DNA of 6,045 bases from an uncultured Pseudodesulfovibrio sp. (GTDB lineage Bacteria > Desulfobacterota > Desulfovibrionia > Desulfovibrionales > Desulfovibrionaceae): the NCBI GenBank assembly GCA_947259235.1, contig CAMYLL010000182.1, positions 1 to 6,045 of the forward strand. The letters run 5' to 3'. Below the pieces are notes generated by a model. It had not been told where the DNA came from. It made no database searches and saw nothing but the letters and a program-made list of their open reading frames with translations. Below, piece after piece: positions 1 through 5,720 of this stretch. The translations under genes and the position numbers were made by a program. Position 1 is the first letter of the stretch; every line of letters begins with the position of its first letter.

Positions 1-723
1 TCCAATGCCCCGGTGAAGCTGACCTACTCCCCGCCCTGGTACAACAGGATGCTCTACACCCACTGGGTGAAGATGGAATACGGCTACGCGGCCAAGTGCA
101 AGGCGAGCGTGCTGCGCGCCCTGGGCATCAAGTGGAACGGGGAGCGGCCCGAGCTCTGGCTGACGGACGAGGAACGTGCGTTCGCGCAAGGCTTCGTGCA
201 GGCCAATGGCCTTGAGGGCAAACCCTTCATCACAGTGGACCCCAGCCATCGCCGGGAGACACGCCGCTGGCCCGCCCGCCACTTTGCCGGACTCATACGG
301 CTCATGCGTGAGAAGCACCCGGACCTGCACGCCGTGACGCTCTATGGCCCCGGCGAGAAGGAACTGGCTCTCGAAGTTGCCAAGCTGGCGGGTGACGGAA
401 GCTTCGCCACGCCGGACATGCTCTCCCTGCGAGAGATGGCGGCGGTTCAGGAACGCGCGGTGATGCACCTGGGCAACTGCTCGGCGCCCCGCCACTTTGC
501 CGTGGCCGTGGGCATCCCGTCGCTGACTATCCAGGGAGCCACGGGCGTGGGCTGGGGTTTCCCCTCGGAGGAGCACGTCAGCGCCACCAAAAAGCTCCCC
601 TGCTACCCATGCAACAGCAACTCCTGCAAGCACAGGCAGTGCCTGGAGGAGTTCACGCCGGAGGACAACCTCCCTGACGCGTTGAAATTGTTCGAGATAG
701 GTCTTGCAGGGAAAGGCGACTAG
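1..723 (+). CDS. Glycosyltransferase family 9 (heptosyltransferase-like), C-terminal part
   Basis: This is the 3' end of a gene that begins upstream; the reading frame is open from base 1, so the Met at base 13 is internal. Family 9 enzymes transfer heptose or related sugars from nucleotide donors onto lipopolysaccharide or other envelope glycans on the cytoplasmic face of the inner membrane. The visible part matches the donor-binding C-terminal Rossmann half: an ITVDPSHRRETRRWP segment (the usual 'inPga..tKrWp' strand and loop), then a SLREMAAVQERA helix, then GNCSAPRHFAVAVGIPS, and finally a Cys-rich end (LPCYPC...C...QCLEEFTPED), which is typical of the family's tail. The canonical GNDSGP.H motif reads GNCSAPRH here, with Cys for Asp and Ala for Gly. 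The acceptor-binding N-terminal half is outside the window, so the acceptor is unknown. It converges on the small gene at 737-1012. Confidence 0.9.
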   Translation, partial: SNAPVKLTYSPPWYNRMLYTHWVKMEYGYAAKCKASVLRALGIKWNGERPELWLTDEERAFAQGFVQANGLEGKPFITVDPSHRRETRRWPARHFAGLIRLMREKHPDLHAVTLYGPGEKELALEVAKLAGDGSFATPDMLSLREMAAVQERAVMHLGNCSAPRHFAVAVGIPSLTIQGATGVGWGFPSEEHVSATKKLPCYPCNSNSCKHRQCLEEFTPEDNLPDALKLFEIGLAGKGD

Positions 724-739
724 CGCGCCGCGGGCGCTA
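721..739. repeat. Inverted repeat spanning two convergent stop codons
   Basis: TAGCGC (721-726) and GCGCTA (734-739) form a 6-bp GC-rich stem around a 7-nt centre. The TAG stop of the glycosyltransferase is the first arm's outer edge, and the TAG stop of the leftward small gene is the second arm's outer edge. Neither strand has a T-run after the hairpin, so it is not a standard intrinsic terminator. It may still stall or protect 3' ends of both transcripts. Confidence 0.4.
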
Positions 740-1012
740 CTTCCTGTTGCTTTTCCTGGTGGCTTTCTTATCGGCTTTCTTGTCGGCGTTGTTTTCGACC
801 GTACGTCCATCTTTGCGTTCGACTTTCTTGTCGTCGCGCTTGTTCTTGAACGTTATCGAGGCGAGGCAACCGGCCAGACCGCCGAGGACGACAGCCTTGG
901 CCGCGGGGATGGCTCCCGTAAGGCTGAAGAGGTAGCCGAAGGCGCAACCCGCGAGAATGCCTTTTGCAAGGGCATCCATCCATGCCATGAATTCTCTGGA
1001 ATCGTCGCTCAT
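737..1012 (-). CDS. Small two-helix membrane protein with basic tail, function unknown
   Basis: This 91-aa protein is not recognised as a named family. It begins with a short acidic N-terminus (MSDDSREF), then has two hydrophobic glycine/alanine-rich segments at about residues 17-33 and 37-56 (LAGCAFGYLF and VVLGGLAGCL). These look like a helical hairpin with glycine-zipper-like packing, with one Cys in each helix. The C-terminal 36 residues are extremely polar, with 16 Lys or Arg, and contain an ADKK-ADKK tandem. By the positive-inside rule the tail and N-terminus should be cytoplasmic. The ATG at 1012 is preceded by a purine-rich AAAGGGAAG at suitable distance. The gene starts 24 nt after the stop of the PilZ gene on the same strand, so the two are probably cotranscribed. 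A tail this basic could contact nucleic acid, phospholipid headgroups or an acidic protein; that is inference only. Confidence 0.72.
   Translation of the reverse strand: MSDDSREFMAWMDALAKGILAGCAFGYLFSLTGAIPAAKAVVLGGLAGCLASITFKNKRDDKKVERKDGRTVENNADKKADKKATRKSNRK
761..784. repeat. Two-copy 12-bp tandem repeat inside the small gene
   Basis: GGCTTTCTTATC (761-772) is followed directly by GGCTTTCTTGTC (773-784), differing at one base. On the coding (minus) strand it encodes the ADKK-ADKK part of the basic tail. In-frame 12-bp units can expand or contract by slippage without breaking the frame, so tail length may vary between strains. Confidence 0.55.
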
Positions 1013-1036
1013 CTGGTCTTCCCTTTCCTGATCGTA

Positions 1037-1702
1037 TTACAGAAACGAGTGCAGTTGCACGTATTGATGCGTTGTCATTGATTCAAAGGTCACCCCTATG
1101 CCGGGCATGCACATGGACTCTCCCCAGTCGCGCCGCCAGCGGACGCGGAGTTCGATGGGCGTCGAATCCTCGAATTCCCTGACCACAATCCATGCGGGAG
1201 CGTCTATGCGCCAGACCGTCGTGGAAAAGACGAAACACCCATGCTCTGACACATTAATGGTCACGGTGCGTTCGCCCGGGTCCGACTCCTGATTGCCGGT
1301 GAGCAAAACGTTGAAGACAAGCTCCGCCCGGCTGGTCACCCTGATGGATCGCGGCGCGAACGGCACGCATTCGTGGAGAACAAACTCCACCAGGTCACGA
1401 TTGTCGCGAACCGTTCCGCCCTTGGCCAGCCCTCTGATGCCCCCGTAGCTGGGGTTGAACATCAGCCTGAGCACAGGGAACCGGAGCATGATCCTGTTCA
1501 CTCGGTTCTTGTCCGAGCACTCGCACCGGATCATGGTCGGCACATCGATGAGCAATCCGCTGTAGGGAGCTTCGACAATGGCTCCACAGATTTCCTCGGG
1601 CGAGGAAATGCAATCGACATCCACGTCCAGCTCGCTCAGGACCTTGAGATATGCCGCACGGGCATGGCCCTTCTCGGCTATCAGCAAAAGCTTGGTTCGC
1701 AC
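1037..1702 (-). CDS. PilZ-domain protein with receiver-like N-terminus
   Basis: This is a predicted 221-aa cytoplasmic cyclic-di-GMP-binding protein. The C-terminal PilZ domain (about residues 119-221) carries both diagnostic motifs: RVTSR (RxxxR, residues 121-125) and NVSEHG ([D/N]xSxxG, residues 150-155). It ends with the usual 'VRW...GIGVTFE' strands. Residues 1-115 resemble a degenerate receiver: a KLLLIAE strand, a helix, then GLLIDVPTM with Asp53 where a phosphoacceptor would lie, but the paired acidic residues after strand 1 are missing. Start choice: GTG at 1702 has AAGGAG 10 nt upstream and begins exactly at the folded domain. In-frame alternatives are ATG at 1744 (no Shine-Dalgarno) and GTG at 1810 (strong AGGAGG, 6 nt). 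The extra residues they add look like no domain. The output target is unknown. It is paired with the small membrane protein downstream and divergent from the iron genes. Confidence 0.87.
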   Translation of the reverse strand: MRTKLLLIAEKGHARAAYLKVLSELDVDVDCISSPEEICGAIVEAPYSGLLIDVPTMIRCECSDKNRVNRIMLRFPVLRLMFNPSYGGIRGLAKGGTVRDNRDLVEFVLHECVPFAPRSIRVTSRAELVFNVLLTGNQESDPGERTVTINVSEHGCFVFSTTVWRIDAPAWIVVREFEDSTPIELRVRWRRDWGESMCMPGIGVTFESMTTHQYVQLHSFL

Positions 1703-1712
1703 CCGATCACTT

Positions 1713-1718
1713 CTCCTT
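1713..1718 (-). promoter_or_regulatory. Ribosome binding site supporting the PilZ GTG start
   Basis: AAGGAG on the minus strand lies 10 nt before the GTG at 1702. The spacing is at the long end of normal. A competing AGGAGG (minus strand, 1817-1822) sits 6 nt before an in-frame GTG at 1810, so the start is not settled by the ribosome binding site alone. Confidence 0.5.
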
Positions 1719-1822
1719 GATTCAAGTGGCAGGATATATGTCATATGAGTCAAATTGACAAGCGAGGTGAGAATTTCGACACGTCTCCGACACCTGACGA
1801 CTATGCACACTCGTAGCCTCCT

Positions 1823-1850
1823 GTTATATTGGGGTTTCAACAAAGTAAAA
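1823..1850 (-). promoter_or_regulatory. Candidate promoter for the PilZ operon
   Basis: On the minus strand TTTTAC (1850-1845) is followed after 16 nt by TATAAC (1828-1823), a -10 with five of six consensus bases. Transcription would begin near 1816. That would put the AGGAGG at 1817-1822 at or before the transcript's 5' end and so favour the GTG at 1702 as the working start. This is based on consensus matching only. Confidence 0.35.
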
Positions 1851-1876
1851 GTTTTGAAAGTTTTTTCACGACATGC

Positions 1877-1893
1877 TTGACTTTGATTCTCAA
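1877..1893. promoter_or_regulatory. Degenerate Fur box upstream of the Cys-rich gene
   Basis: TTGACTTTGATTCTCAA has a full right half-site, GATTCTCAA, and a partial left half (TTGA kept, next three bases unpaired). Bases 1884-1895 (TGATTCTCAATA) are identical to bases 2156-2167 in the stronger box before feoA. It lies 55 nt before the ATG at 1949 and overlaps a candidate -35. Fur with Fe(II) would block transcription there. Confidence 0.5.
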
Positions 1894-1905
1894 TATCACT
1901 ACATA
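1877..1905 (+). promoter_or_regulatory. Candidate promoter for the Cys-rich / feoAB cluster
   Basis: TTGACT (1877-1882, five of six -35 bases) is followed by a 17-nt spacer and TACATA (1900-1905, a poor -10). The Fur-like site covers the -35 and spacer, the usual geometry for repression. The -10 is weak, so the exact start is uncertain. Confidence 0.4.
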
Positions 1906-1948
1906 CCCAGTGTCGACATCGAATGAACAAGCAAAAGAAGGGAACGAC

Positions 1949-2131
1949 ATGATTGACACACTCATAGTAGGGATAATAGTGCTCGCAGCGGCCGTGTATG
2001 TCGGCCGTCGCCTGTACAGACAGTATTCCTCCCGGTCGCCGTCGTGCGGATGCTCGGGCTGCGCAACCTCGGCCACTTGCAAGTCAGGTGGAATCGGCAG
2101 AAAGCCCTCCCCCGGATGCGGGCAAAGATAA
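1949..2131 (+). CDS. FeoB-associated Cys-rich membrane protein
   Basis: This 60-aa protein has one N-terminal transmembrane helix (about residues 3-19, LIVGIIVLAAAVYV), a basic stretch just after it (RRLYRQ) and a cytoplasmic tail with five cysteines: C33, C35, C38 (CGCSGC), C44 and C57. This layout is that of the small FeoB-associated Cys-rich family, which is found beside feoB and thought to help ferrous-iron transport, perhaps by binding metal or contacting FeoB; its biochemistry is poorly defined. The ATG at 1949 is chosen because an AGAAGGGA Shine-Dalgarno lies 6 nt upstream and the helix starts at once. The frame is open for 40 codons further upstream, but that stretch overlaps the promoter and Fur-like site. 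The gene precedes feoA by 58 nt, whereas family members often follow feoB. Confidence 0.9.
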   Translation: MIDTLIVGIIVLAAAVYVGRRLYRQYSSRSPSCGCSGCATSATCKSGGIGRKPSPGCGQR

Positions 2132-2147
2132 TTTTTTTTACCACTAC

Positions 2148-2166
2148 ATTGAAAATGATTCTCAAT
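2148..2166. promoter_or_regulatory. Fur box upstream of feoA
   Basis: ATTGAAAATGATTCTCAAT is a 19-bp palindrome with only one mismatched pair besides the central base. It fits the Fur consensus built on TGAAAAT-N-ATTTTCA-like half-sites. It lies 23 nt before the feoA ATG, in the 58-nt gap after the Cys-rich gene. A T8 tract (2132-2139) precedes it. No convincing -35/-10 pair could be fixed around it; TTTACC (2137-2142) is a possible -35. Confidence 0.77.
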
Positions 2167-2189
2167 ACAGAGCGCGAGGACTCCATCAA

Positions 2190-2432
2190 ATGAAAGATGT
2201 TTTTTGCCTGAGAAAAGCCAAGGTCAACCAGATGCTCAAAATCGTGACCGTATCCGCCGAGGGAGAACTCGGAAGGCGCATCCGCGACCTGGGACTGATT
2301 CCGGGAACCGAATGCAAGGTCATAGGAAAGGCTCCGCTCAAGGACCCTGTGGCCCTTCGGCTCAAAGACTTCACCCTGACCCTTCGCAACAGCGAAGCAG
2401 ACCACGTCACCGTGTCTCTCCTGGAGGATTAA
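2190..2432 (+). CDS. feoA: FeoA, ferrous iron transport accessory protein
   Basis: This is an 80-aa small cytoplasmic SH3-like protein, the usual FeoA length, which assists or regulates the FeoB ferrous-iron permease. Visible family features include LRKAKVNQMLKIV at the start, the GELGRRIRDLGLIPGTE core (residues 25-41), then KVIGKAPLKDPVALRL and a final TLRNSEADHVTV strand (LRxxEA..I.V). The ATG at 2190 is chosen because GAGGA lies 9 nt upstream and because the open frame further upstream runs through the Fur box and the Cys-rich gene. The feoA tail contains the GGAGGA ribosome binding site of feoB (2423-2428), and the stop is 5 nt before the feoB ATG, so the two are tightly coupled. Fur control is inferred from the box at 2148-2166. 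Confidence 0.94.
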   Translation: MKDVFCLRKAKVNQMLKIVTVSAEGELGRRIRDLGLIPGTECKVIGKAPLKDPVALRLKDFTLTLRNSEADHVTVSLLED

Positions 2433-2437
2433 TAAGC

Positions 2438-4624
2438 ATGGGAAAATACACTCTCGGTATCGCAGGCAATCCGAACTGCGGCAAGACGACCATGTTCAAC
2501 GCTCTCACGGGCGCGCGGCAGCATGTCGCCAACTGGCCCGGCGTTACCGTTGAAAAGAAGATAGGGGTCATCAAGTCCGGCGAGGACACCATAGATCTGG
2601 TGGACCTGCCCGGAACTTACTCTCTGACAGCCTACACGCAGGAAGAGCTTGTCGCACGGAACTTCCTGGTGGAGGAACGGCCCGAGGTGGTCATCGACGT
2701 CATGAACGCCGATGCACTCGAACGGAATCTGTACCTCGCCGTACAGATCATGGAACTGGGCGTGCCCCTGGTGCTTGGACTGAACATGATGGACGAGGTC
2801 CGCAAGAGCGGCAAGAACATCGACAGCGAAAAACTGGCCACCCTGAGCGGCTGCAAAGTGGTCGAGACCGTGGCCAGGAACGGCAAGGGGACCAGTGCCC
2901 TGCTCGGCGCCGCCCTTGACCTGGCCAAGGAAAAACGCGGTGAGTGGAACCCGCTGAACATCACCTATGGCCCGGACCTCGACCCGGTGCTCGACGAGAT
3001 GGAAAAACTCATCGAAGCCAACGGGTTTCTCACGGATAAAGTCCCGGCTCGCTGGACCGGCATCAAGTATCTCGAACGCGACGAAGACGTCATCATCAAG
3101 GGACGCATGGCCGATTCCGACCTCTCCAGCACCCTGGAGACGATGGCGAGGGAAGTGGCCGCCCATACCCAGAAAACCCTCAACGCCCAGCCCGACGCCC
3201 TCATCGCGGACCACCGCTACGGCTTTATCGCAGGCATGATCAAGGACGTGGTCTCCTACCCTGTCCTCGACGCCGACCGCATCAGCCGCTCCGACCAGAT
3301 GGACAAGGTCCTGACCCACACCCTGCTCGGCCCGCTGATCATGCTCGGCATCGTCTATGTCATTTATCAGGTCACCTTCTCGGTGGGCGCCATTCCCATG
3401 GGGTGGCTGGAGTCCCTGTTCGGATGGATGGGCGATTCGGTCTCGGCCGCCCTGCCCGAGGGCCACCTGCGCTCGCTGCTCGTCTCGGGCATCATCGACG
3501 GCGTGGGCGGCGTGCTCGGCTTCGTCCCCCTGATCATGTTCATGTTCCTGATGATCTCCGCCCTGGAGGACTCCGGCTACATCGCGCGCATGGCCTACAT
3601 GCTCGACCGGGTCTTCAAGATATTCGGCCTGCACGGGACCTCGGTGCTGCCCTTCATCGTCTCGGGCGGCATAGCCGGAGGTTGCGCCGTGCCCGGGGTC
3701 ATGGCCACCCGCACCCTCAGAAGCCCCAAGGAAAAGCTCGCCACCATCTTTGTCGCCCCCTACATGACCTGCGGCGCCAAGGTCCCGGTCTTCCTGATGC
3801 TCGCCGCCGCGTTCTTTCCCGAGAACTCCGCCGCAGTCATGCTCATGATCACCCTGGGCGCATGGGTCATGGCCCTGCTCGTGGCCAGGGCCTTGCGCTC
3901 GACCGTCATCCGGGGAGCGTCCACACCCTTTGTCATGGAGCTGCCGCCCTACCGCATGCCCACCCTGAACGGCGTGCTCATCCATACATGGGAGCGCACC
4001 TGGGAATACGCCAAGAAGGCGGGAACCATCATCCTGGGCATCTCGATCCTGATCTGGGCCATGATGACCTTCCCCCAGCTGCCTCAGGAGCGCCTGGACG
4101 CCTACGACGCCCTGCGCGCCCCCATCGTCACCCATCTCGAAGCCCTCGACGAGAACGCGCCCGAGTCTGTCCGCGCACCGCTTGAGGAGCAGCTCGCCGC
4201 CGTGGACAACGCCCTGGCCGAGGAATCAATCCATCACACAGCGGCCGGACGTATCGGTACAGCCCTGGAGCCCGTCACCATGCTGGCCGGATTCAACTGG
4301 CGCACCAACATCGCCCTGACCGGCGGATTCGCGGCCAAGGAGGTCATCGTCTCCACGCTGGCAACCGCCTATTCCCTGGGCGAGATCGACGTGGAGGACA
4401 CGGACACCCTCGCCCAGAAGCTGGTCAATGACGCCACGTTCTCCAAGGCCTCAGCCATCGCCCTGATCATCTTCACCATGCTCTACGCCCCCTGCTTCGT
4501 GACAGTGGTCACCATGGCCCGCGAATCGAGCTGGTCCTGGGCGGCATACAGCGTGGTCGGCTCCACAACCCTTGCCTTCGGGCTGGCAGTCCTGGCCTAC
4601 AACGTGACCAAAGCCCTGTCCTAA
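2438..4624 (+). CDS. feoB: FeoB, ferrous iron transport protein B
   Basis: This 728-aa inner-membrane Fe(II) permease has an N-terminal G domain. G1 is GNPNCGKT (10-17), Thr37 of G2 lies in NWPGVTVEK, G3 is DLPG (56-59) and G4 is NMMD (116-119). G5 is loose (TVARNGKG, about 144-151). A helical linker (about 165-280) leads to the membrane part: a helix at 293-312, then GFVPLIMFMFLMISALEDSGYIAR (first Gate, about 350-384), a pore-motif region at 399-427, PYMTCGAKVPVF (441-452), a helix at 530-543, GGFAAKEVIVSTL (629-641) and LYAPCFVTVVTMARE (682-696). Conserved pore cysteines C416, C445 and C686 are present. The usual GFGCNVPA reads GGCAVPG. A charged insert of about 55 residues (546-600) separates two helices. 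The length is normal. The start has GGAGGA 9 nt upstream, inside feoA. A terminator follows. Confidence 0.97.
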   Translation: MGKYTLGIAGNPNCGKTTMFNALTGARQHVANWPGVTVEKKIGVIKSGEDTIDLVDLPGTYSLTAYTQEELVARNFLVEERPEVVIDVMNADALERNLYLAVQIMELGVPLVLGLNMMDEVRKSGKNIDSEKLATLSGCKVVETVARNGKGTSALLGAALDLAKEKRGEWNPLNITYGPDLDPVLDEMEKLIEANGFLTDKVPARWTGIKYLERDEDVIIKGRMADSDLSSTLETMAREVAAHTQKTLNAQPDALIADHRYGFIAGMIKDVVSYPVLDADRISRSDQMDKVLTHTLLGPLIMLGIVYVIYQVTFSVGAIPMGWLESLFGWMGDSVSAALPEGHLRSLLVSGIIDGVGGVLGFVPLIMFMFLMISALEDSGYIARMAYMLDRVFKIFGLHGTSVLPFIVSGGIAGGCAVPGVMATRTLRSPKEKLATIFVAPYMTCGAKVPVFLMLAAAFFPENSAAVMLMITLGAWVMALLVARALRSTVIRGASTPFVMELPPYRMPTLNGVLIHTWERTWEYAKKAGTIILGISILIWAMMTFPQLPQERLDAYDALRAPIVTHLEALDENAPESVRAPLEEQLAAVDNALAEESIHHTAAGRIGTALEPVTMLAGFNWRTNIALTGGFAAKEVIVSTLATAYSLGEIDVEDTDTLAQKLVNDATFSKASAIALIIFTMLYAPCFVTVVTMARESSWSWAAYSVVGSTTLAFGLAVLAYNVTKALS

Positions 4625-4648
4625 CCCGTCAGCCGGACATGAAAAAAC

Positions 4649-4674
4649 AAGGGAGTCCCTCGGGACTCCCTTTT
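4649..4674 (+). terminator. Intrinsic terminator after feoB
   Basis: AAGGGAGTCC (4649-4658), loop CTCG and GGACTCCCTT (4663-4672) form a perfect 10-bp stem that runs into TTTTCATTT. The other strand also has a T-rich stretch after the stem (TTGTTTTTTC), so it could work in both directions. It begins 24 nt after the feoB stop and should separate the feo transcript from the next gene, apart from read-through. Confidence 0.86.
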
Positions 4675-4699
4675 CATTTGCAGGCAAATCACCTATCGT
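4671..4699 (+). promoter_or_regulatory. Weak candidate promoter for the double-Gate gene
   Basis: TTTTCA (4671-4676), a 17-nt spacer and TATCGT (4694-4699) match four of six consensus bases each. It lies just after the feoB terminator and 27 nt before the ATG at 4726. The need for a new promoter after the terminator is the main reason for calling it. Confidence 0.3.
4676..4689. repeat. Palindrome, possible operator
   Basis: ATTTGC-AG-GCAAAT is a perfect 6-bp inverted repeat with a 2-nt centre, in the spacer of the candidate promoter. The loop is too tight for a good RNA hairpin, so a DNA-binding site is the better reading. It does not resemble the Fur boxes. Confidence 0.35.
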
Positions 4700-4725
4700 C
4701 CGCACGCCAGACGAAAAGGAGCCCC

Positions 4726-5694
4726 ATGCGCAGCCTGATCACAGTAATAAAAGATATTTTCAGAGACGCCGTCAGCGCGAGCTATGAAATGTTCAAGGTC
4801 ATGATCCCGGTCATCATCGTGGTCAAACTGCTCCAGGAGCTGGGGCTCATCGCCTACCTCGCCTGGCCGCTCAAGCCCATCATGGGGCTGGTGGGCCTGC
4901 CTGCCGAAATGGGCCTTGTCTGGGCCACGGCAATAGTCAACACGACCTATGCCGGTCTCATCGTCTTCCTCTCCCTCGTGGGCGACACCCCGCTCACCGC
5001 GGCCCAGGCCACGGTTCTGGCAGCGCTCATCCTGGTGGCCCACGCCCTGCCCATGGAGAGCTCCATCGCCCGGCGATCCGGCGCACGCTTCCTGTTCCAA
5101 TGCGTGATCCGGCTGGCCGGAGCCTTCACCCTGGGCTGGCTGCTCAACCGCATCTACACGGCCACGGGAGCCCTGCAGGAACCCGCCACAGTGCTCTTCA
5201 GGATGGACCCCCAGGCGGCGGCCGACCCCTCCCTGGCCACCTGGGCCATGGATCAGGGCATGAACCTGCTCTCCATATTCGGTGTCATCCTCGCCCTGCT
5301 GGTGATGATGCGCCTGCTCGACATCCTGGGCGTCATCCGGCTCATGAACACGATCCTGCGCCCGATCCTCAAGCTCATCGGCATCGGTACCAAGGCCTCG
5401 GCCATCACGGTCATCGGGCTGACCATGGGCTTGTCCTACGGCGGCGGCCTGATCATCAGCGAAGCGCGCAAGGGCAACGTGGGCAAGGAGGATATCTTCT
5501 ACTCGCTCACCCTCATGGGCTTGTGCCACTCGCTGATCGAGGATACCCTGCTCCTTGCCCTCATCGGCGCCCATTTTTCAGGCATCTTCTGGGGGCGGCT
5601 GATCTTTGCCATCGTGGCCATGGCGGCCATCGTCCAGGTGGTACGCCGATTGCCCCCGCGCATTCAAAACACCTATCTCTGGGTCGGCAAATAA
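4726..5694 (+). CDS. Double-Gate (nucleoside-recognition / SpmA-SpmB-like) membrane protein
   Basis: This 322-aa integral membrane protein is built from two related halves. The first Gate-like unit (about 18-130) contains TTYAGLIV and AHALPMESSI. The second (about 183-300) contains LSYGGGLII and CHSLIEDTLL. In both, a Tyr-Gly-rich helix is followed about 30 residues later by a His-[A/S]-Leu-x-x-acidic-[S/T] motif (H106/E111 and H268/D273). Gate domains occur in nucleoside transporters, in spore maturation proteins SpmA/SpmB and in the FeoB pore. The substrate of this protein is unknown and the 'nucleoside recognition' label is only a family name. Hydrophobic helices fill most of the length, with a soluble segment at about 150-175. 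The ATG at 4726 has AAGGAG 4 nt upstream; the frame stays open upstream but crosses the terminator. The RidA gene follows after 26 nt. Confidence 0.88.
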   Translation: MRSLITVIKDIFRDAVSASYEMFKVMIPVIIVVKLLQELGLIAYLAWPLKPIMGLVGLPAEMGLVWATAIVNTTYAGLIVFLSLVGDTPLTAAQATVLAALILVAHALPMESSIARRSGARFLFQCVIRLAGAFTLGWLLNRIYTATGALQEPATVLFRMDPQAAADPSLATWAMDQGMNLLSIFGVILALLVMMRLLDILGVIRLMNTILRPILKLIGIGTKASAITVIGLTMGLSYGGGLIISEARKGNVGKEDIFYSLTLMGLCHSLIEDTLLLALIGAHFSGIFWGRLIFAIVAMAAIVQVVRRLPPRIQNTYLWVGK

Positions 5695-5720
5695 CCGGCC
5701 CGGAACACAAAGGAGCCTTC

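Noticed and set aside
704..1081. 125-codon plus-strand frame opposite the small membrane protein
   Set aside because: The minus-strand gene has a ribosome binding site, operon-like spacing to the PilZ gene and sensible membrane topology; this frame has none of these.
1777..1793. Direct repeat CGACAC spaced 11 bp, as a regulator site
   Set aside because: Two 6-mers are easily found by chance and the stretch may be coding if the long PilZ start is used.
1855..1868. TGAAA-N4-TTTCA inverted repeat as a third Fur box
   Set aside because: The half-site spacing is one base short of the Fur 15-mer geometry and the stretch is a simple A/T run.
2109..2139. Possible terminator after the Cys-rich gene
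   Set aside because: CCCG-GATG-CGGG gives only a 4-bp stem, and the T8 tract begins 11 nt after it, too far for a normal intrinsic terminator. It could at most be a weak attenuator.
2429..4135. 568-codon open frame on the minus strand
   Set aside because: It lies wholly antisense to feoB, is rich in His, Gly, Asp and Gln in the way of a GC-rich shadow frame, and has no recognisable domain, while the plus strand has clear FeoB motifs throughout.
3403..4185. 260-codon plus-strand frame inside feoB
   Set aside because: It is out of frame with feoB, Arg/His/Pro-rich, has no domain and no ribosome binding site.
4693..5574. 293-codon open frame on the minus strand
   Set aside because: It is the antisense shadow of the double-Gate gene, with low-complexity polar composition.
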